NCBI GenBank assembly: GCA_020200675.1
Contig: JAIVIG010000312.1
Coordinates: 1 to 18,178 of the forward strand
Length of the DNA stretch: 18,178 bases
Reading direction: 5' to 3'
Origin: Actinomycetota bacterium
GTDB taxonomy: Bacteria; Actinomycetota; Rubrobacteria; Rubrobacterales; Rubrobacteraceae
Each line of letters opens with the position of its first letter. Positions within the stretch are counted from its first letter, which is position 1. The notes beneath the pieces are model-generated. The model made no database searches, was not told the origin of the DNA, and saw only the letters and a list, made by a program, of their open reading frames with translations. The position numbers and the translations under genes are program-made. This document shows positions 6,846-14,359 of this stretch, piece by piece.

Positions 6846-7669
6846 TCGATCATCCCCTCTCGTTTCCCGGCGAAGACCTCATCCGAGGCATCCTCCGTCG
6901 GCGCCGCGCAGGTGTTGCGGAAGACGTACTGGGAGAGGCGCTTGCGGTGCTGGCTCGACCAGTCTATCGTCGGGCGGCGCTGACCCTGGGGCAGATAGCC
7001 CAGGCGGTAAACCGCCATTAGCTCTAGGTCTTCGGGCACCTTCAGCAAACCTTTTATCTCCTCCCACTTCTCGGGAAACTCCATCGGCGTAGAGACGAAC
7101 TGCATGCCCATGCCTAGCTGGGCCGTTGCCAGCCAGATGTTCTCGACGGCGGCGCCCATACCGAAGATCGAGTAGAAGGCCGACAGCTCGCCGGGCCGGT
7201 ACTCGGTCTTGTCCAGCAGGACGGCTAGGAGCAGCGGGGACCCCGCGACGAGCTTCCGGTTGTCCTCCGCGAGGATTTTTGGGACGCCCAGGCGGTTCAT
7301 GAGGGCCTGTCCGGTGTTCGAGAAGATCTGACGCCGGAAAGGCTTGAGGGCCTTGGGGAGCTGGTCTATGTGTATCCCGTCCCCGCGCTCGTCCATCTCC
7401 TCTTCGGAGAAGCGAAAGTACGGCCGGTAGCGCTTCCAGAAGGTCCCCTCCTCCATGAGGCGACGCATCGACTCGCCGCTGATGCGAGCGACCTCTTCTA
7501 TGATTCCTCTGTCGTCCACCAGGACGAAGCGCCAGGGCTGGCTGTTGAAGTGCGACGGCGCCATCGCGGCGAGCTCCACGAGTATGCGCTGGTGCTCGAT
7601 GCTCACCGGGTCGGGCAAGAAAGGCCCGTTTGTGGTCCGACGCCGCTGGATGGCTTCGAAGAGCTCCAA
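6842..7669 (-). CDS. Nitroreductase-family FMN oxidoreductase
   Basis: The 275-residue protein has the nitroreductase fold: FEAIQRRRTTNGPF (4-17) with the arginine pair that binds FMN phosphate, APSHFNSQPWRFVLV (37-51), and FGMGAAVENIWLATAQLGMGMQFVS in the second half. It ends with LELMAVYRLGYLPQG, the usual FMN-contact strand. Such enzymes reduce nitro groups, quinones, enones or flavins with NAD(P)H. Here, coupled by an ATGA overlap to the PKS, a role in adjusting the polyketide ring or the quinone redox state is an inference. The start is TTG at 7669, preceded by TTAGGAGAAGGT, the best Shine-Dalgarno in the area. The frame is open about 380 bases further upstream, but that part overlaps the monooxygenase gene and has no family similarity. 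Confidence 0.85.
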   Translation of the reverse strand: MELFEAIQRRRTTNGPFLPDPVSIEHQRILVELAAMAPSHFNSQPWRFVLVDDRGIIEEVARISGESMRRLMEEGTFWKRYRPYFRFSEEEMDERGDGIHIDQLPKALKPFRRQIFSNTGQALMNRLGVPKILAEDNRKLVAGSPLLLAVLLDKTEYRPGELSAFYSIFGMGAAVENIWLATAQLGMGMQFVSTPMEFPEKWEEIKGLLKVPEDLELMAVYRLGYLPQGQRRPTIDWSSQHRKRLSQYVFRNTCAAPTEDASDEVFAGKREGMIE

Positions 7670-7784
7670 ACCTTCTCCTAACGCGTCCGTGAGAGCCCGA
7701 TCACGCGAAGGCGGCCCGGTGCAAACCGAAGAACCGGGGCGTGGTCGTAGGTCGGAGTCGTCCGCAAAGGAGCCACTTACGGCA

Positions 7785-7790
7785 GTTATA
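7785..7790 (-). promoter_or_regulatory. Candidate -10 box for the nitroreductase-PKS-methyltransferase genes
   Basis: On the minus strand TATAAC lies about 115 bases upstream of the nitroreductase TTG, in the 188-base gap after the monooxygenase remnant. No good -35 stands at 16-18 bases; TTGGAG is only 14 bases upstream. If real, it would let the PKS genes be transcribed without the broken upstream gene. Confidence 0.25.
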
Positions 7791-7857
7791 GCACACGCTC
7801 CCTTCTCCAACGGTCCGGCTCCTCGTCCGCCGGTGCAACACGAGATCCCACGCTCGC

Positions 7858-8999
7858 TCACTTCTTTGGGCGTACCGGCCAGGCGCCGTAGGCTATGAGG
7901 CGAGTGGGTACCTCGCGCAGAACCGGGGTGCGCAATAGTAGCCGCAAGAGACGCGAGAGCTCGAACGGCTCGTCCGCGTGGAGCGCGTCCGCGACGACGT
8001 GGCGCTGGGCGAGTTCCTGGGCGCCCTGGATCAGGCGCACCGCCCACTCCCGGCGGCGCTGCACCGCCCTCAGATGGCGGACGCGGACCTTCCCCTCCTG
8101 TACCAGCGCCGCAGGAGATCCGACTCTACCGAGAGCAGGGAACCCTGCCCCCAGTCTCGCAACCCCGCGACCCTGTCCGCGAGCTCCGGGGCAAGAGTAG
8201 CCACCGAATCGCGGAGCGCCGAAATCCCCTTCTCCTTGAGGCGCGGGTAGCAGCCTTTCGGAATGATGTAGCCGACCTGCCAGTAATCGGAGTGGTCCAT
8301 CAGGACCAACAAGCTGCCCAGTCCAAAGCGGAAGACGGCACCCGCGCCCTCCGGGTCTTCCTCCTCGCGCGGCAGGTTGAACCAGAACACGTCCATGGAC
8401 GACGAACCCGTGGCCGCGTCCGCCCCGAGCCCGGCCAGCTTCCGCAGCCGCGAGAAACGCCCGTCCGTCCCAACGATGAGCTGCGCCCGCACCTCGTGCG
8501 GGCCGTCCTCTCTCCTGTATCGGACGCCCCGGACTGTGTCGCCCTCCATGACCAGTTCCCTGACGCGCGCGCCCATTACGAGCCGGAAGTTCGGGTAGCG
8601 CCTCGCCTCGGCGACGACGAACTCGAGGAAACGTTCCTGCGGGAGCATCAGGACATACGGGTAAGGAGTTTTCAGGCGCGAGAAATCGGCGAAAGCCTCG
8701 CGCCTCCCTCCGGCCTGCAGGGTGAACCTGCGCACCTTCGCATGACCAAGCCCGAGAACGCCTCGGGCGAGGCCGAGGCGTTCCAGGATCTCCAGGGCCG
8801 AAGGGTTTATGGTGTTGCCCCGAAAGTCGCGGTCGAAATCCCTGTGCGCCTCCAGGAGCGTGACCCGCACCCCCCGGCGCGCGAGCAAGAGAGCCAGCAT
8901 CACCCCTGCCGGCCCGCCGCCCACGACGCAACAGTCGATCTCTTCGACGGCGCGTGCCGGCGCCTCCGCTAGCCGGTCCTTTGGAGCGATGATCGTCAG
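7858..8999 (-). pseudogene. FAD-dependent monooxygenase (SrsC/PHBH-like), broken by internal deletion and frameshift
   Basis: The N-terminal part, running down to about 8097, is a clear group A flavin hydroxylase. It has IDCCVVGGGPAGVMLALLLARRG (GxGxxG ADP-binding), then FRGNTINPSALEILERLGL, then GDTVRGVRYR, and LIVGTDGRFSRLRKLAG (DG motif). It then reads SVESDLLRRWYR and runs out of frame to a stop at 8070. The rest of the family C-terminus is found in a different frame, from about 8096 to 7858 (EGKVRVRHLRAVQRRREW ... VLREVPTRLIAYG). Between WYR and EGK the family normally has 30-40 residues carrying GDAAH and the flavin-site loop, and these are missing. The product cannot be a normal monooxygenase. 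No ATG, GTG or TTG lies close to the FAD motif; CTG at 8999, seven bases after AAAGGA, fits best. It heads the PKS cluster, where an SrsC-like hydroxylase would be expected. Confidence 0.85.
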
Positions 9000-9401
9000 T
9001 TTTGTGATCCTTTCTGTAGGGCGATGTCCGCGGTTCTCCAACGTTGTCTGGTCGCATTCGGGACGAAACGCGACCAAAGATACCCGAATGTTGCAGATCG
9101 TGACGTATAGCGAAGCGGATCGCGAGGCCGCCAGGCACATCCTCGATACCTTCGATGCCGACTGCGAAGGAATATCGTAAGCCGTTTTCCGCAGGTTCGT
9201 GTTTCGCGGTACCAGACGGAAAGTTAGCGCTCGTAGAGATCGGGGCACGCGGACGACCGAGGTCTGGAGCGGCGTTCCGCAGGGTGGGCCCAACGGTTGC
9301 GCAAGCACACCGGGCACCAGGGCAACGTCGAAGTAGAGGTGGGGGTGCTAAGATGCACACTCACCGGACGAGTGGTGTAAGGCTACGCAGTGGAGGGTGA
9401 G
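9000..9401. other. Divergent intergenic region between the phenolic-lipid cluster and the fabF-like gene
   Basis: About 400 bases carry no convincing gene. They hold the inverted repeat at 9055-9090. There is also a 30-residue plus-strand ORF (9088-9180, MLQIVTYSEADREAARHILD...) without a ribosome binding site, which looks somewhat protein-like. TAAGAT at 9349-9354 could be the -10 box for the rightward genes, but no good -35 is seen. Weak ORFs on the minus strand here are extensions of the monooxygenase frames and have no family character. Confidence 0.5.
9055..9090. promoter_or_regulatory. Inverted repeat in the divergent region, possible operator
   Basis: cattcggg (9055-9062) and cccgaatg (9083-9090) are perfect 8-bp arms with a 20-base spacer. 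They lie about 55 bases upstream of the monooxygenase start and in the 400-base gap before the divergent fabF-like gene. The position suits a regulator site for the cluster. No regulator gene lies adjacent. Confidence 0.35.
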
Positions 9402-10643
9402 ATGGAGAACGGCCGCCCGGCTGCTTACATAACTGGGGTAGGGATTGTCAGCCCTATCGGGGTTGGGCGCAAGGCGTTCTGGAGCTCGCTTCTGGCCAAC
9501 GAGAGCGGGGTAGGCCCGATCACGCTCTTCGACCCGGAGGGTTTCGAGGTCAAGATGGCCGCCGAGTGTACGGACTTCGATCCCAAAGACTTCATGGACC
9601 GAAAGGTCGCCCAGCGCACGGACCGCTTCGTGCAGATGGCGCTCTCCTCCACGAAGCTCGCCCTCCAAGACGCGGGCGCCTGGGGGTTTCTCGAAGAGAA
9701 CCCGGAGAGGGTGGGTCTGCTGCTCGGCACCGGTCTTGGCGGCGTGGCGAGTATAGACCGCACCCAGTGGGAGATGGACAACAAGGGCCCGAACCGGGTC
9801 AACCCCTTCGCCGTAACCAAGATCATGCCGAACGCCGCCGCCGCCCACGTGAACATCCAGCTCGGCATGAAGGGGCCATCGGTTGCCTCCGCCCTGGCCT
9901 GCACCTCCGGAACCGACATCATGGGGCTGGGGTTGGACCTCATCCGGCGCGGGGACGCGGACGTGGTGGTCTGCGGCGCGTCGGAGGCGGTGATCTCCCC
10001 GGTCATAGTCGCGGGTTTTATCGCGATGCGCGCTATGAGCCGCAACAACGCCGACCCCGAGGGCGCCTGCAGACCCTACGACAGGGACCACGCCGGCTTC
10101 GTCATCGGCGAGGGCAGCTCCGTCCTCATCCTGGAGAGCGCGGAGTCCGTCGAGCGCCGCGGCGCCGAGCCGTACGCCAGGATAACCGGCGCCGGGCGAA
10201 CCACCGACGCCTACAACATCACCGACCCGGACCCCGAAGGCCGCGGCATCCTGCGCGCCATGCAACTCGCCCTCGAAGACGCTGGGGTAGAAGGCGAGCA
10301 GGTCGGCTTCATAAGCCCGCACGGCACCGGCACGGCCGCGGGCGACGGCCCCGAGTCCCACGCCATGCGCCGGATCAACCCTTCCACGATGGTCTCCGCT
10401 ACGAAATCCACCCTGGGACACTCCATGGGCGCGACCGGGGCCATAGAGACCGCCATCTGCGCGCTCGCGGTAAAGGAGAAGAAGGTCCCCCCGATGCGGA
10501 ACCTCGAAACCCTCGCCGAGGAGTGCGCCGAGCTGGACTACGTGGTGGACAAACCGCGCGAGGCCCCGGACCTCGAGGTGGCGCTGTGTGCGAACCTCGG
10601 CGTCGGCGGGCACAACGCGGCTATCGTCCTGGAGAGGGCCTAG
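9402..10643 (+). CDS. fabF: 3-oxoacyl-[ACP] synthase II family (FabF-like)
   Basis: This thiolase-fold condensing enzyme elongates acyl-ACP with malonyl-ACP. At 413 residues it has normal KAS II length. The catalytic residues are Cys167 in SALACTSGTDIMGLG, His307 in ISPHGTGTAAGDGPES and His340 in SATKSTLGHSMGATGA, with Lys335. The C-terminal NLGVGGHNAAIVLE is the usual oxyanion loop. The sequence departs from standard FabF at His307 (SPHGTGT instead of NAHGTST), so a specialised substrate is possible. The start is ATG at 9402, seven bases after GGAGG; an in-frame GTG at 9390 overlaps that ribosome binding site and is less likely. No acpP, fabG or fabD lies beside it. It is divergent from the type III PKS cluster, so a role in supplying its acyl starter is only a guess. 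Confidence 0.88.
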   Translation: MENGRPAAYITGVGIVSPIGVGRKAFWSSLLANESGVGPITLFDPEGFEVKMAAECTDFDPKDFMDRKVAQRTDRFVQMALSSTKLALQDAGAWGFLEENPERVGLLLGTGLGGVASIDRTQWEMDNKGPNRVNPFAVTKIMPNAAAAHVNIQLGMKGPSVASALACTSGTDIMGLGLDLIRRGDADVVVCGASEAVISPVIVAGFIAMRAMSRNNADPEGACRPYDRDHAGFVIGEGSSVLILESAESVERRGAEPYARITGAGRTTDAYNITDPDPEGRGILRAMQLALEDAGVEGEQVGFISPHGTGTAAGDGPESHAMRRINPSTMVSATKSTLGHSMGATGAIETAICALAVKEKKVPPMRNLETLAEECAELDYVVDKPREAPDLEVALCANLGVGGHNAAIVLERA

Positions 10644-10652
10644 GGAGAGCGC

Positions 10653-11231
10653 ATGACGGGCGGCCTGCACGAGATGCCCGAGGGCATCCCGACGCCCGTC
10701 GATGACGGAGCCTGCGATCACCTGCCGGGTAAGCAGCTCCCTCCGGTGGCTCTCCGCTCGACGTCCGGGGAGTCGGTGGAACTTTCGAGCCTGCCAGGAA
10801 AGACGGTCGTATACTGTTACCCGCGCACGGGAAGACCCGACGAGAACCTGCCGCGAGGTTGGGACGAGATCCCAGGCGCCCGCGGATGCACGCCGCAATC
10901 TTGCGCCTTCCGCGATCACCACGCGGAGCTTCAGACCCTCGGCGCACGCGTATTCGGCCTGAGTACGCAGGACACCGGGTACCAGGGGGAGGCGGTCGAG
11001 CGGCTGCACCTGCCCTTCGAGCTCCTGAGCGACGAAGGTCTCGCCTTCGCAAGAGCACTGGACCTGCCGACCTTCGAGGTCGAGGGGATGACCCTGATCA
11101 AAAGGCTAACGCTCGTGATCCACGAGGGGTGGATCGAGAAGGTCTTCTATCCCGTGTTCCCGCCCGGCGAGAACGCCGAAGAGGTAGTAGCCTGGCTCTC
11201 CGGAACCACTTACGAAGGAGCAAGGCGGTAA
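10653..11231 (+). CDS. PrxQ/Bcp-type peroxiredoxin with an enlarged active-site loop
   Basis: This 192-residue thioredoxin-fold peroxidase reduces hydrogen peroxide and organic or lipid hydroperoxides. LPGKTVVYCYPRTGRP is the usual core strand. The peroxidatic Cys79 and resolving Cys84 form the C-x4-C of PrxQ (GCTPQSCAFRDHHAEL). Between the YP and the peroxidatic cysteine about 20 residues (RTGRPDENLPRGWDEIPGAR) replace the short loop found in classical Bcp. A further 70 residues complete the fold (VFGLSTQ, LPFELLSDEGLAFARAL, RLTLVIHEGWIEKVFYPVFPP). The ATG at 10653 follows the fabF stop by 9 bases, with GGGAGAG between, so the two are probably co-transcribed and perhaps coupled. Co-location with a lipid-synthesis gene fits lipid-peroxide removal, as inference. 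Confidence 0.88.
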   Translation: MTGGLHEMPEGIPTPVDDGACDHLPGKQLPPVALRSTSGESVELSSLPGKTVVYCYPRTGRPDENLPRGWDEIPGARGCTPQSCAFRDHHAELQTLGARVFGLSTQDTGYQGEAVERLHLPFELLSDEGLAFARALDLPTFEVEGMTLIKRLTLVIHEGWIEKVFYPVFPPGENAEEVVAWLSGTTYEGARR

Positions 11232-11232
11232 G

Positions 11233-11835
11233 GTGGAGGTCGCGGTTCTTATCTTCGAGGGCTTCGACGAGCTTGACGCAATCGGGCCTTACGAGGTCCT
11301 CCGGAACGCGAGTCTAGGGGCAGACGTCCGCGTTCGCCTTTTGACCCTGGAGCCAACCGACGAGGTGACCGGCTCCCACGGCTTGCGCGTGCGTCCGGAC
11401 GGCGCGCTCGACGGAACGCACGTGGACCTTGTCGTGGTCCCCGGCGGCGGCTGGAACGACCGCGCCGAGAAGGGCGCGTGGGGCGAGGTCCAGCGAGGCG
11501 CGCTGCCGGAGGCCGTTGCCCGGCTGCACGAGTCCGGCGCCACCGTAGCATCGGTCTGCACCGGCGGTATGCTGCTCTCCGCTGCCGGGCTTCTCGGGGG
11601 CCGTCCGGCAACGACGCACCATCGCGCCCTGGACGAGTTACGCGAGGGCGGCGCCGAGGTCGTGGAGGCCCGGATCGTAGACGATGGCGACCTCGTAACG
11701 GCGGGCGGCGTTACCTCGGGCATAGACCTGGCGCTCTGGTTGGTAGAACGCGAGTGGGGCGCGGAGCTTGCCAAAGAGATCGAGGCGGAGATGGAGTACG
11801 AGCGGCGCGGCGACGTGCATCGCCAGAAAGGGTAG
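11233..11835 (+). CDS. DJ-1/PfpI family protein
   Basis: The 200-residue flavodoxin-like-fold protein belongs to the ThiJ/PfpI/DJ-1 superfamily. Its nucleophile elbow is VASVCTGGMLLSAAGLL, with Cys109. An acidic residue in the first segment (FEGFDELDAIGPYEVLR) partners the cysteine. TTHHRALDELREGGAEVVEARIVDDGDLVTAGG is like isonitrile hydratases and AraC-type amidase domains. Members include isonitrile hydratases, glyoxalases, chaperones and proteases; I cannot choose among them from sequence. The GTG at 11233 begins one base after the peroxiredoxin stop, with GAAGGAG upstream, so the genes are translated together. The next gene starts two bases after its stop. Confidence 0.82.
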   Translation: MEVAVLIFEGFDELDAIGPYEVLRNASLGADVRVRLLTLEPTDEVTGSHGLRVRPDGALDGTHVDLVVVPGGGWNDRAEKGAWGEVQRGALPEAVARLHESGATVASVCTGGMLLSAAGLLGGRPATTHHRALDELREGGAEVVEARIVDDGDLVTAGGVTSGIDLALWLVEREWGAELAKEIEAEMEYERRGDVHRQKG

Positions 11836-11837
11836 GG

Positions 11838-12704
11838 ATGGGAACTGTTTCCGCAAAGACGACACTGGAGAAGGGGCTCGAAGAGCTGGAGAGCATCGTC
11901 GCCCCTTACGGCAGCGCGCTGGTGGCGTTCTCCGGCGGCGTAGACTCTTCGCTGGCCCTGGCGATCTCCGCGAGGGCGCTGCCGAAAGGCAAGGTGCTCG
12001 CCGTCACCTCGAACAACGAGACCTACCTGCCCTCCGAGTTGGACCTGGCGCGCGACTTCGCGGCCTCGCTCGGTGTCGAACACCTCGTGGTGAACACGCG
12101 GGAGTTGGACGACCCGAACTACGCGAGCAACCCCACCAACCGCTGCTACTTCTGCAAGAGCACGCTGTACTCGGACCTCGCAAGAATCGCCGGGAAGAAG
12201 GGATACGCGTGCGTGGTGGACGGGGCGAACAAGGACGACGAGGGGGACTACCGGCCCGGCAGGAAGGCGGCGAAGGAGCTGGGGGTGGTCTCACCGCTCG
12301 CTCTAGCCGGGGTCGGCAAGGCGGAGGTGCGCGAGTTGGCGAGGCACCTGGAGCTTCCTTCGTGGGACAAGCCGGCCCTGGCGTGTCTATCGAGCCGGTT
12401 TCCGTACGGGCAGGAGATCACGCCGGAGAAGCTCGCCCAGGTCGCGCGCGCCGAGGAGTTCATGCGCTCGCGGGGCTATGAGCAGGTGCGCGTCAGACAC
12501 CACGGGGAGATCGCACGCCTCGAGGTCGGCGCGCAGGAGATGGAGCGGGCGTTCGCCGAGCGCGAGGAGATCTCCGCCGAGCTCAGGGCCGCGGGCTTTC
12601 TGTACGTCACTCTGGACCTCGCCGGGTATACGTCCGGCTCCCTCAACGCCGTCCTCAAGCAGCCCGGCAAGAAGGCGAAGAAGATACTGCCCGTGGTCGG
12701 ATAG
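11838..12704 (+). CDS. larE: LarE-like ATP-dependent sulfur transferase (PP-loop family)
   Basis: LarE activates a substrate carboxylate with ATP and donates sulfur to make the nickel-pincer nucleotide of lactate racemase and related enzymes. The 288-residue protein has the PP-loop LVAFSGGVDSSLALAIS (about 28-44), NPTNRCYFCKSTLY (C103, C106) and VVDGANKDDEGDYRPGRKAAKELGV. It also has WDKPALACLSSRFPYGQEIT (C183), in the region where known LarE proteins carry the sacrificial or cluster-binding cysteine. A C-terminal domain ends GYTSGSLN. The start is ATG at 11838, two bases after the DJ-1 stop, with AAAGGG overlapping that stop. No larA, larB or larC lies in the window, so the sulfur acceptor is unknown. 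The same frame is open upstream, but that part overlaps the DJ-1 gene. Confidence 0.88.
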   Translation: MGTVSAKTTLEKGLEELESIVAPYGSALVAFSGGVDSSLALAISARALPKGKVLAVTSNNETYLPSELDLARDFAASLGVEHLVVNTRELDDPNYASNPTNRCYFCKSTLYSDLARIAGKKGYACVVDGANKDDEGDYRPGRKAAKELGVVSPLALAGVGKAEVRELARHLELPSWDKPALACLSSRFPYGQEITPEKLAQVARAEEFMRSRGYEQVRVRHHGEIARLEVGAQEMERAFAEREEISAELRAAGFLYVTLDLAGYTSGSLNAVLKQPGKKAKKILPVVG

Positions 12705-12709
12705 GCGCC

Positions 12710-13282
12710 GTGGCGGAGAACGAGCCGATACTCTGGATCACGCTGGTGGTCATGCTCGTGGGGCTCCTGGGTAGCGTCCTCCCCGGCCTGCCGGGCGTGC
12801 CCTTGATCTTCGCCTCGGCCTTCGTCTACGCCTACGTAACGGACTTCGAGGTAGTCGGCGCCCTCGTCCTGGTTCTCCTGGGCCTCTTCGCCCTCCTCGC
12901 CTTCGTCGCGGACTTCGCGAGCACGGCATATGGGGCGCACCGGTTCGGAGCGAGCAACTGGGGTACGGCCGGCGGCGCCATAGGCGGCCTCGTCGGCGCC
13001 CTGGCCGGCACCCTGTTCTTCGGCGTCGGGGCGCTGTTCGGTCTACTCGCCGGCACCATCGGCGGCGTCTTCGGCGGCGAGTACCTCCGGCGTCGCAGGC
13101 AGACGCCCTCCGGCGGCGAACAGCGGCGGGTGAGGAGCGTCAGGGGCGGGCGCGGGGACTGGCGGAGAACCTCACGAGCCGCGGGAGGGGTCCTCGTCGG
13201 CTACCTGGTCGGCGCCGTGGCGCAAGGCGTGCTGGGGCTCCTAAGCGTCATCGTCTTCGTGGTGGCGCTGTTCGTGGAGTAG
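12710..13282 (+). CDS. DUF456 family membrane protein
   Basis: The 190-residue integral membrane protein has about five hydrophobic helices. The first contains LPGLPGVPLIFASAFVYAY, the DUF456 hallmark. Glycine-rich segments follow (GGAIGGLVGALAGTLFFGVGALFGLLAGTIGGVFGGEY), in this family usually read as glycine-zipper-like helices. A basic cytoplasmic loop (RRRRQ ... RRVRSVRGGRGDWRR) precedes a last hydrophobic hairpin. The function is unknown. It begins with GTG at 12710, five bases after the larE stop and with only a weak ribosome binding site, and closes the five-gene rightward run. The next gene is convergent and ends about 50 bases away. Confidence 0.8.
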   Translation: MAENEPILWITLVVMLVGLLGSVLPGLPGVPLIFASAFVYAYVTDFEVVGALVLVLLGLFALLAFVADFASTAYGAHRFGASNWGTAGGAIGGLVGALAGTLFFGVGALFGLLAGTIGGVFGGEYLRRRRQTPSGGEQRRVRSVRGGRGDWRRTSRAAGGVLVGYLVGAVAQGVLGLLSVIVFVVALFVE

Positions 13283-13330
13283 CCGCTCTACTCTTCGAGG
13301 TTCACGCAGGCTCCCCGAGGAGCACGAGGC

Positions 13331-14218
13331 CTATTGGTCTGGATCTTCGCCCTTATCGCGGAGAAAGCGTTCTAGCTCGCTGGCGAGCTCGTCGCCGGAG
13401 GGGAGGTTCCTTATGCCGCTCTCTGCCTGGCTGTCGTAGCGCTCCTCGAGGGTGTGGACGTAGGAGGTCAGGTCCGAGTCTTGCGCGACCGCGGCCGAGA
13501 CCTGCCGCTGGTAGTCCTCCGAGGTGCGCTCGAGTTGGGCGGTGTCGAATCCGGTACCGCCGAGCAGGTTGGAGAGGCTCTGGAGCAGCGACAGGGCGGC
13601 GGGCGCAGAGGGCACGCTCGGCAGGTAGTGGGGCACGGAGGCCCAGAAGCTGACCGAAGGGAGGCCCTTCTCCGCGCAGTAGCGGTGCAGGACGCCGGTG
13701 ATGCCGGTCGGACCCTCGTAGTGACTGGGCGAGAGGCCCAGGTTCTCGACGAGGGAGGGGTCCTGGGCGTTCGCTGAGACCGAGACGGGTCTCGAGTGCG
13801 GCACGTCGGCCAGGAGGGCGCCCAGCGTGATCACGAGCCTCACGTCGAGCTCGCGGGCGAGGTCCACCACCGCCTGGGAGAAGGAGCGCCACCGGAAATT
13901 GGGCTCGGGTCCCGAGAGCAAGACCGCGCCCCGGCCACCCAGGGAGGCGACGCTTGGGCTCGTGGCCGAAAGATCGTTCTCGGGCCACTCGATCGTGCGG
14001 GTGACGCCTTCTATGAGCTTTATCTGTGGCCGTACCGTCTGGTAATCGTAGAACACCTCGCCGTCGAAGCTCCCGAACCGCTCGGCCCCGGACGCCTCCC
14101 CGACGGTGCTCAACGCGAGGCTCGCCGCCTCCGCCGCGTCGTTCCAACCCGTGAACCCGGCGATGAGCACCGGGCGCTCTAACTGCGGCCGCCTCTCGAT
14201 GTTTACGTATCCGTTCAT
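13331..14218 (-). CDS. PAC2 family protein
   Basis: The 295-residue protein has the PAC2 (proteasome assembly chaperone 2-like) fold seen in many actinobacteria. It begins RPVLIAGFTGWNDAAEAASLAL (about 15-36), followed by FDGEVFYDYQTVRPQIKL and the conserved strand RLVITLGALLADVPHSRPV with a GxLLADVPHSRP signature. HYEGPTGITGVLHRYCAEKG and SFWASVPHYLPSVPSAPAALSLL follow, then a charged C-terminal helix. In archaea and eukaryotes PAC2 proteins help proteasome assembly. In actinobacteria the role is unclear, and no proteasome genes lie here. The start is ATG at 14216-14218 with only a weak ribosome binding site. It appears to be a single-gene unit. Confidence 0.9.
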   Translation of the reverse strand: MNGYVNIERRPQLERPVLIAGFTGWNDAAEAASLALSTVGEASGAERFGSFDGEVFYDYQTVRPQIKLIEGVTRTIEWPENDLSATSPSVASLGGRGAVLLSGPEPNFRWRSFSQAVVDLARELDVRLVITLGALLADVPHSRPVSVSANAQDPSLVENLGLSPSHYEGPTGITGVLHRYCAEKGLPSVSFWASVPHYLPSVPSAPAALSLLQSLSNLLGGTGFDTAQLERTSEDYQRQVSAAVAQDSDLTSYVHTLEERYDSQAESGIRNLPSGDELASELERFLRDKGEDPDQ

Positions 14219-14300
14219 GCAGCAAGCTTACCACGCCGGGACAACTGGCTCCCCAGTATCCTGGAGGTGCTGTCGCCTCGTGAGGCCGGGAAGCCCCGTC

Positions 14301-14334
14301 AGACGAGACGCCCAAAGGCTTGAGCGTCTCGTCT
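14301..14334 (-). terminator. Perfect 11-bp hairpin after the sugar dehydrogenase gene
   Basis: agacgagacgc (14301-14311) and gcgtctcgtct (14324-14334) are exact reverse complements around a 12-base loop. It starts about 25 bases after the stop codon of the sugar dehydrogenase on the minus strand, so it is a likely transcript end or stability element. It lacks a U-tract. A weaker GC hairpin lies next to it near 14285-14300. Confidence 0.5.
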
Positions 14335-14359
14335 CCCAACGTCGCTATCCCGCGCGTGC

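Noticed and set aside
7670..8047. N-terminal extension of the nitroreductase to 401 residues
   Set aside because: The added part overlaps the monooxygenase remnant and has no homology. The TTG at 7669 has a good ribosome binding site and fits family length.
9000..9317. N-terminal extension of the monooxygenase frame
   Set aside because: The 100-odd extra residues are low in structure and precede the FAD motif, which is normally close to the N-terminus.
9348..11009. 553-residue minus-strand ORF opposite fabF and the peroxiredoxin gene
   Set aside because: It is antisense to two genes with complete catalytic motifs; its composition is typical of a shadow frame.
11478..11837. LarE start far upstream within the DJ-1 gene
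   Set aside because: The upstream part is an Arg-rich shadow of the DJ-1 gene. ATG at 11838 has a ribosome binding site and gives the normal N-terminus.
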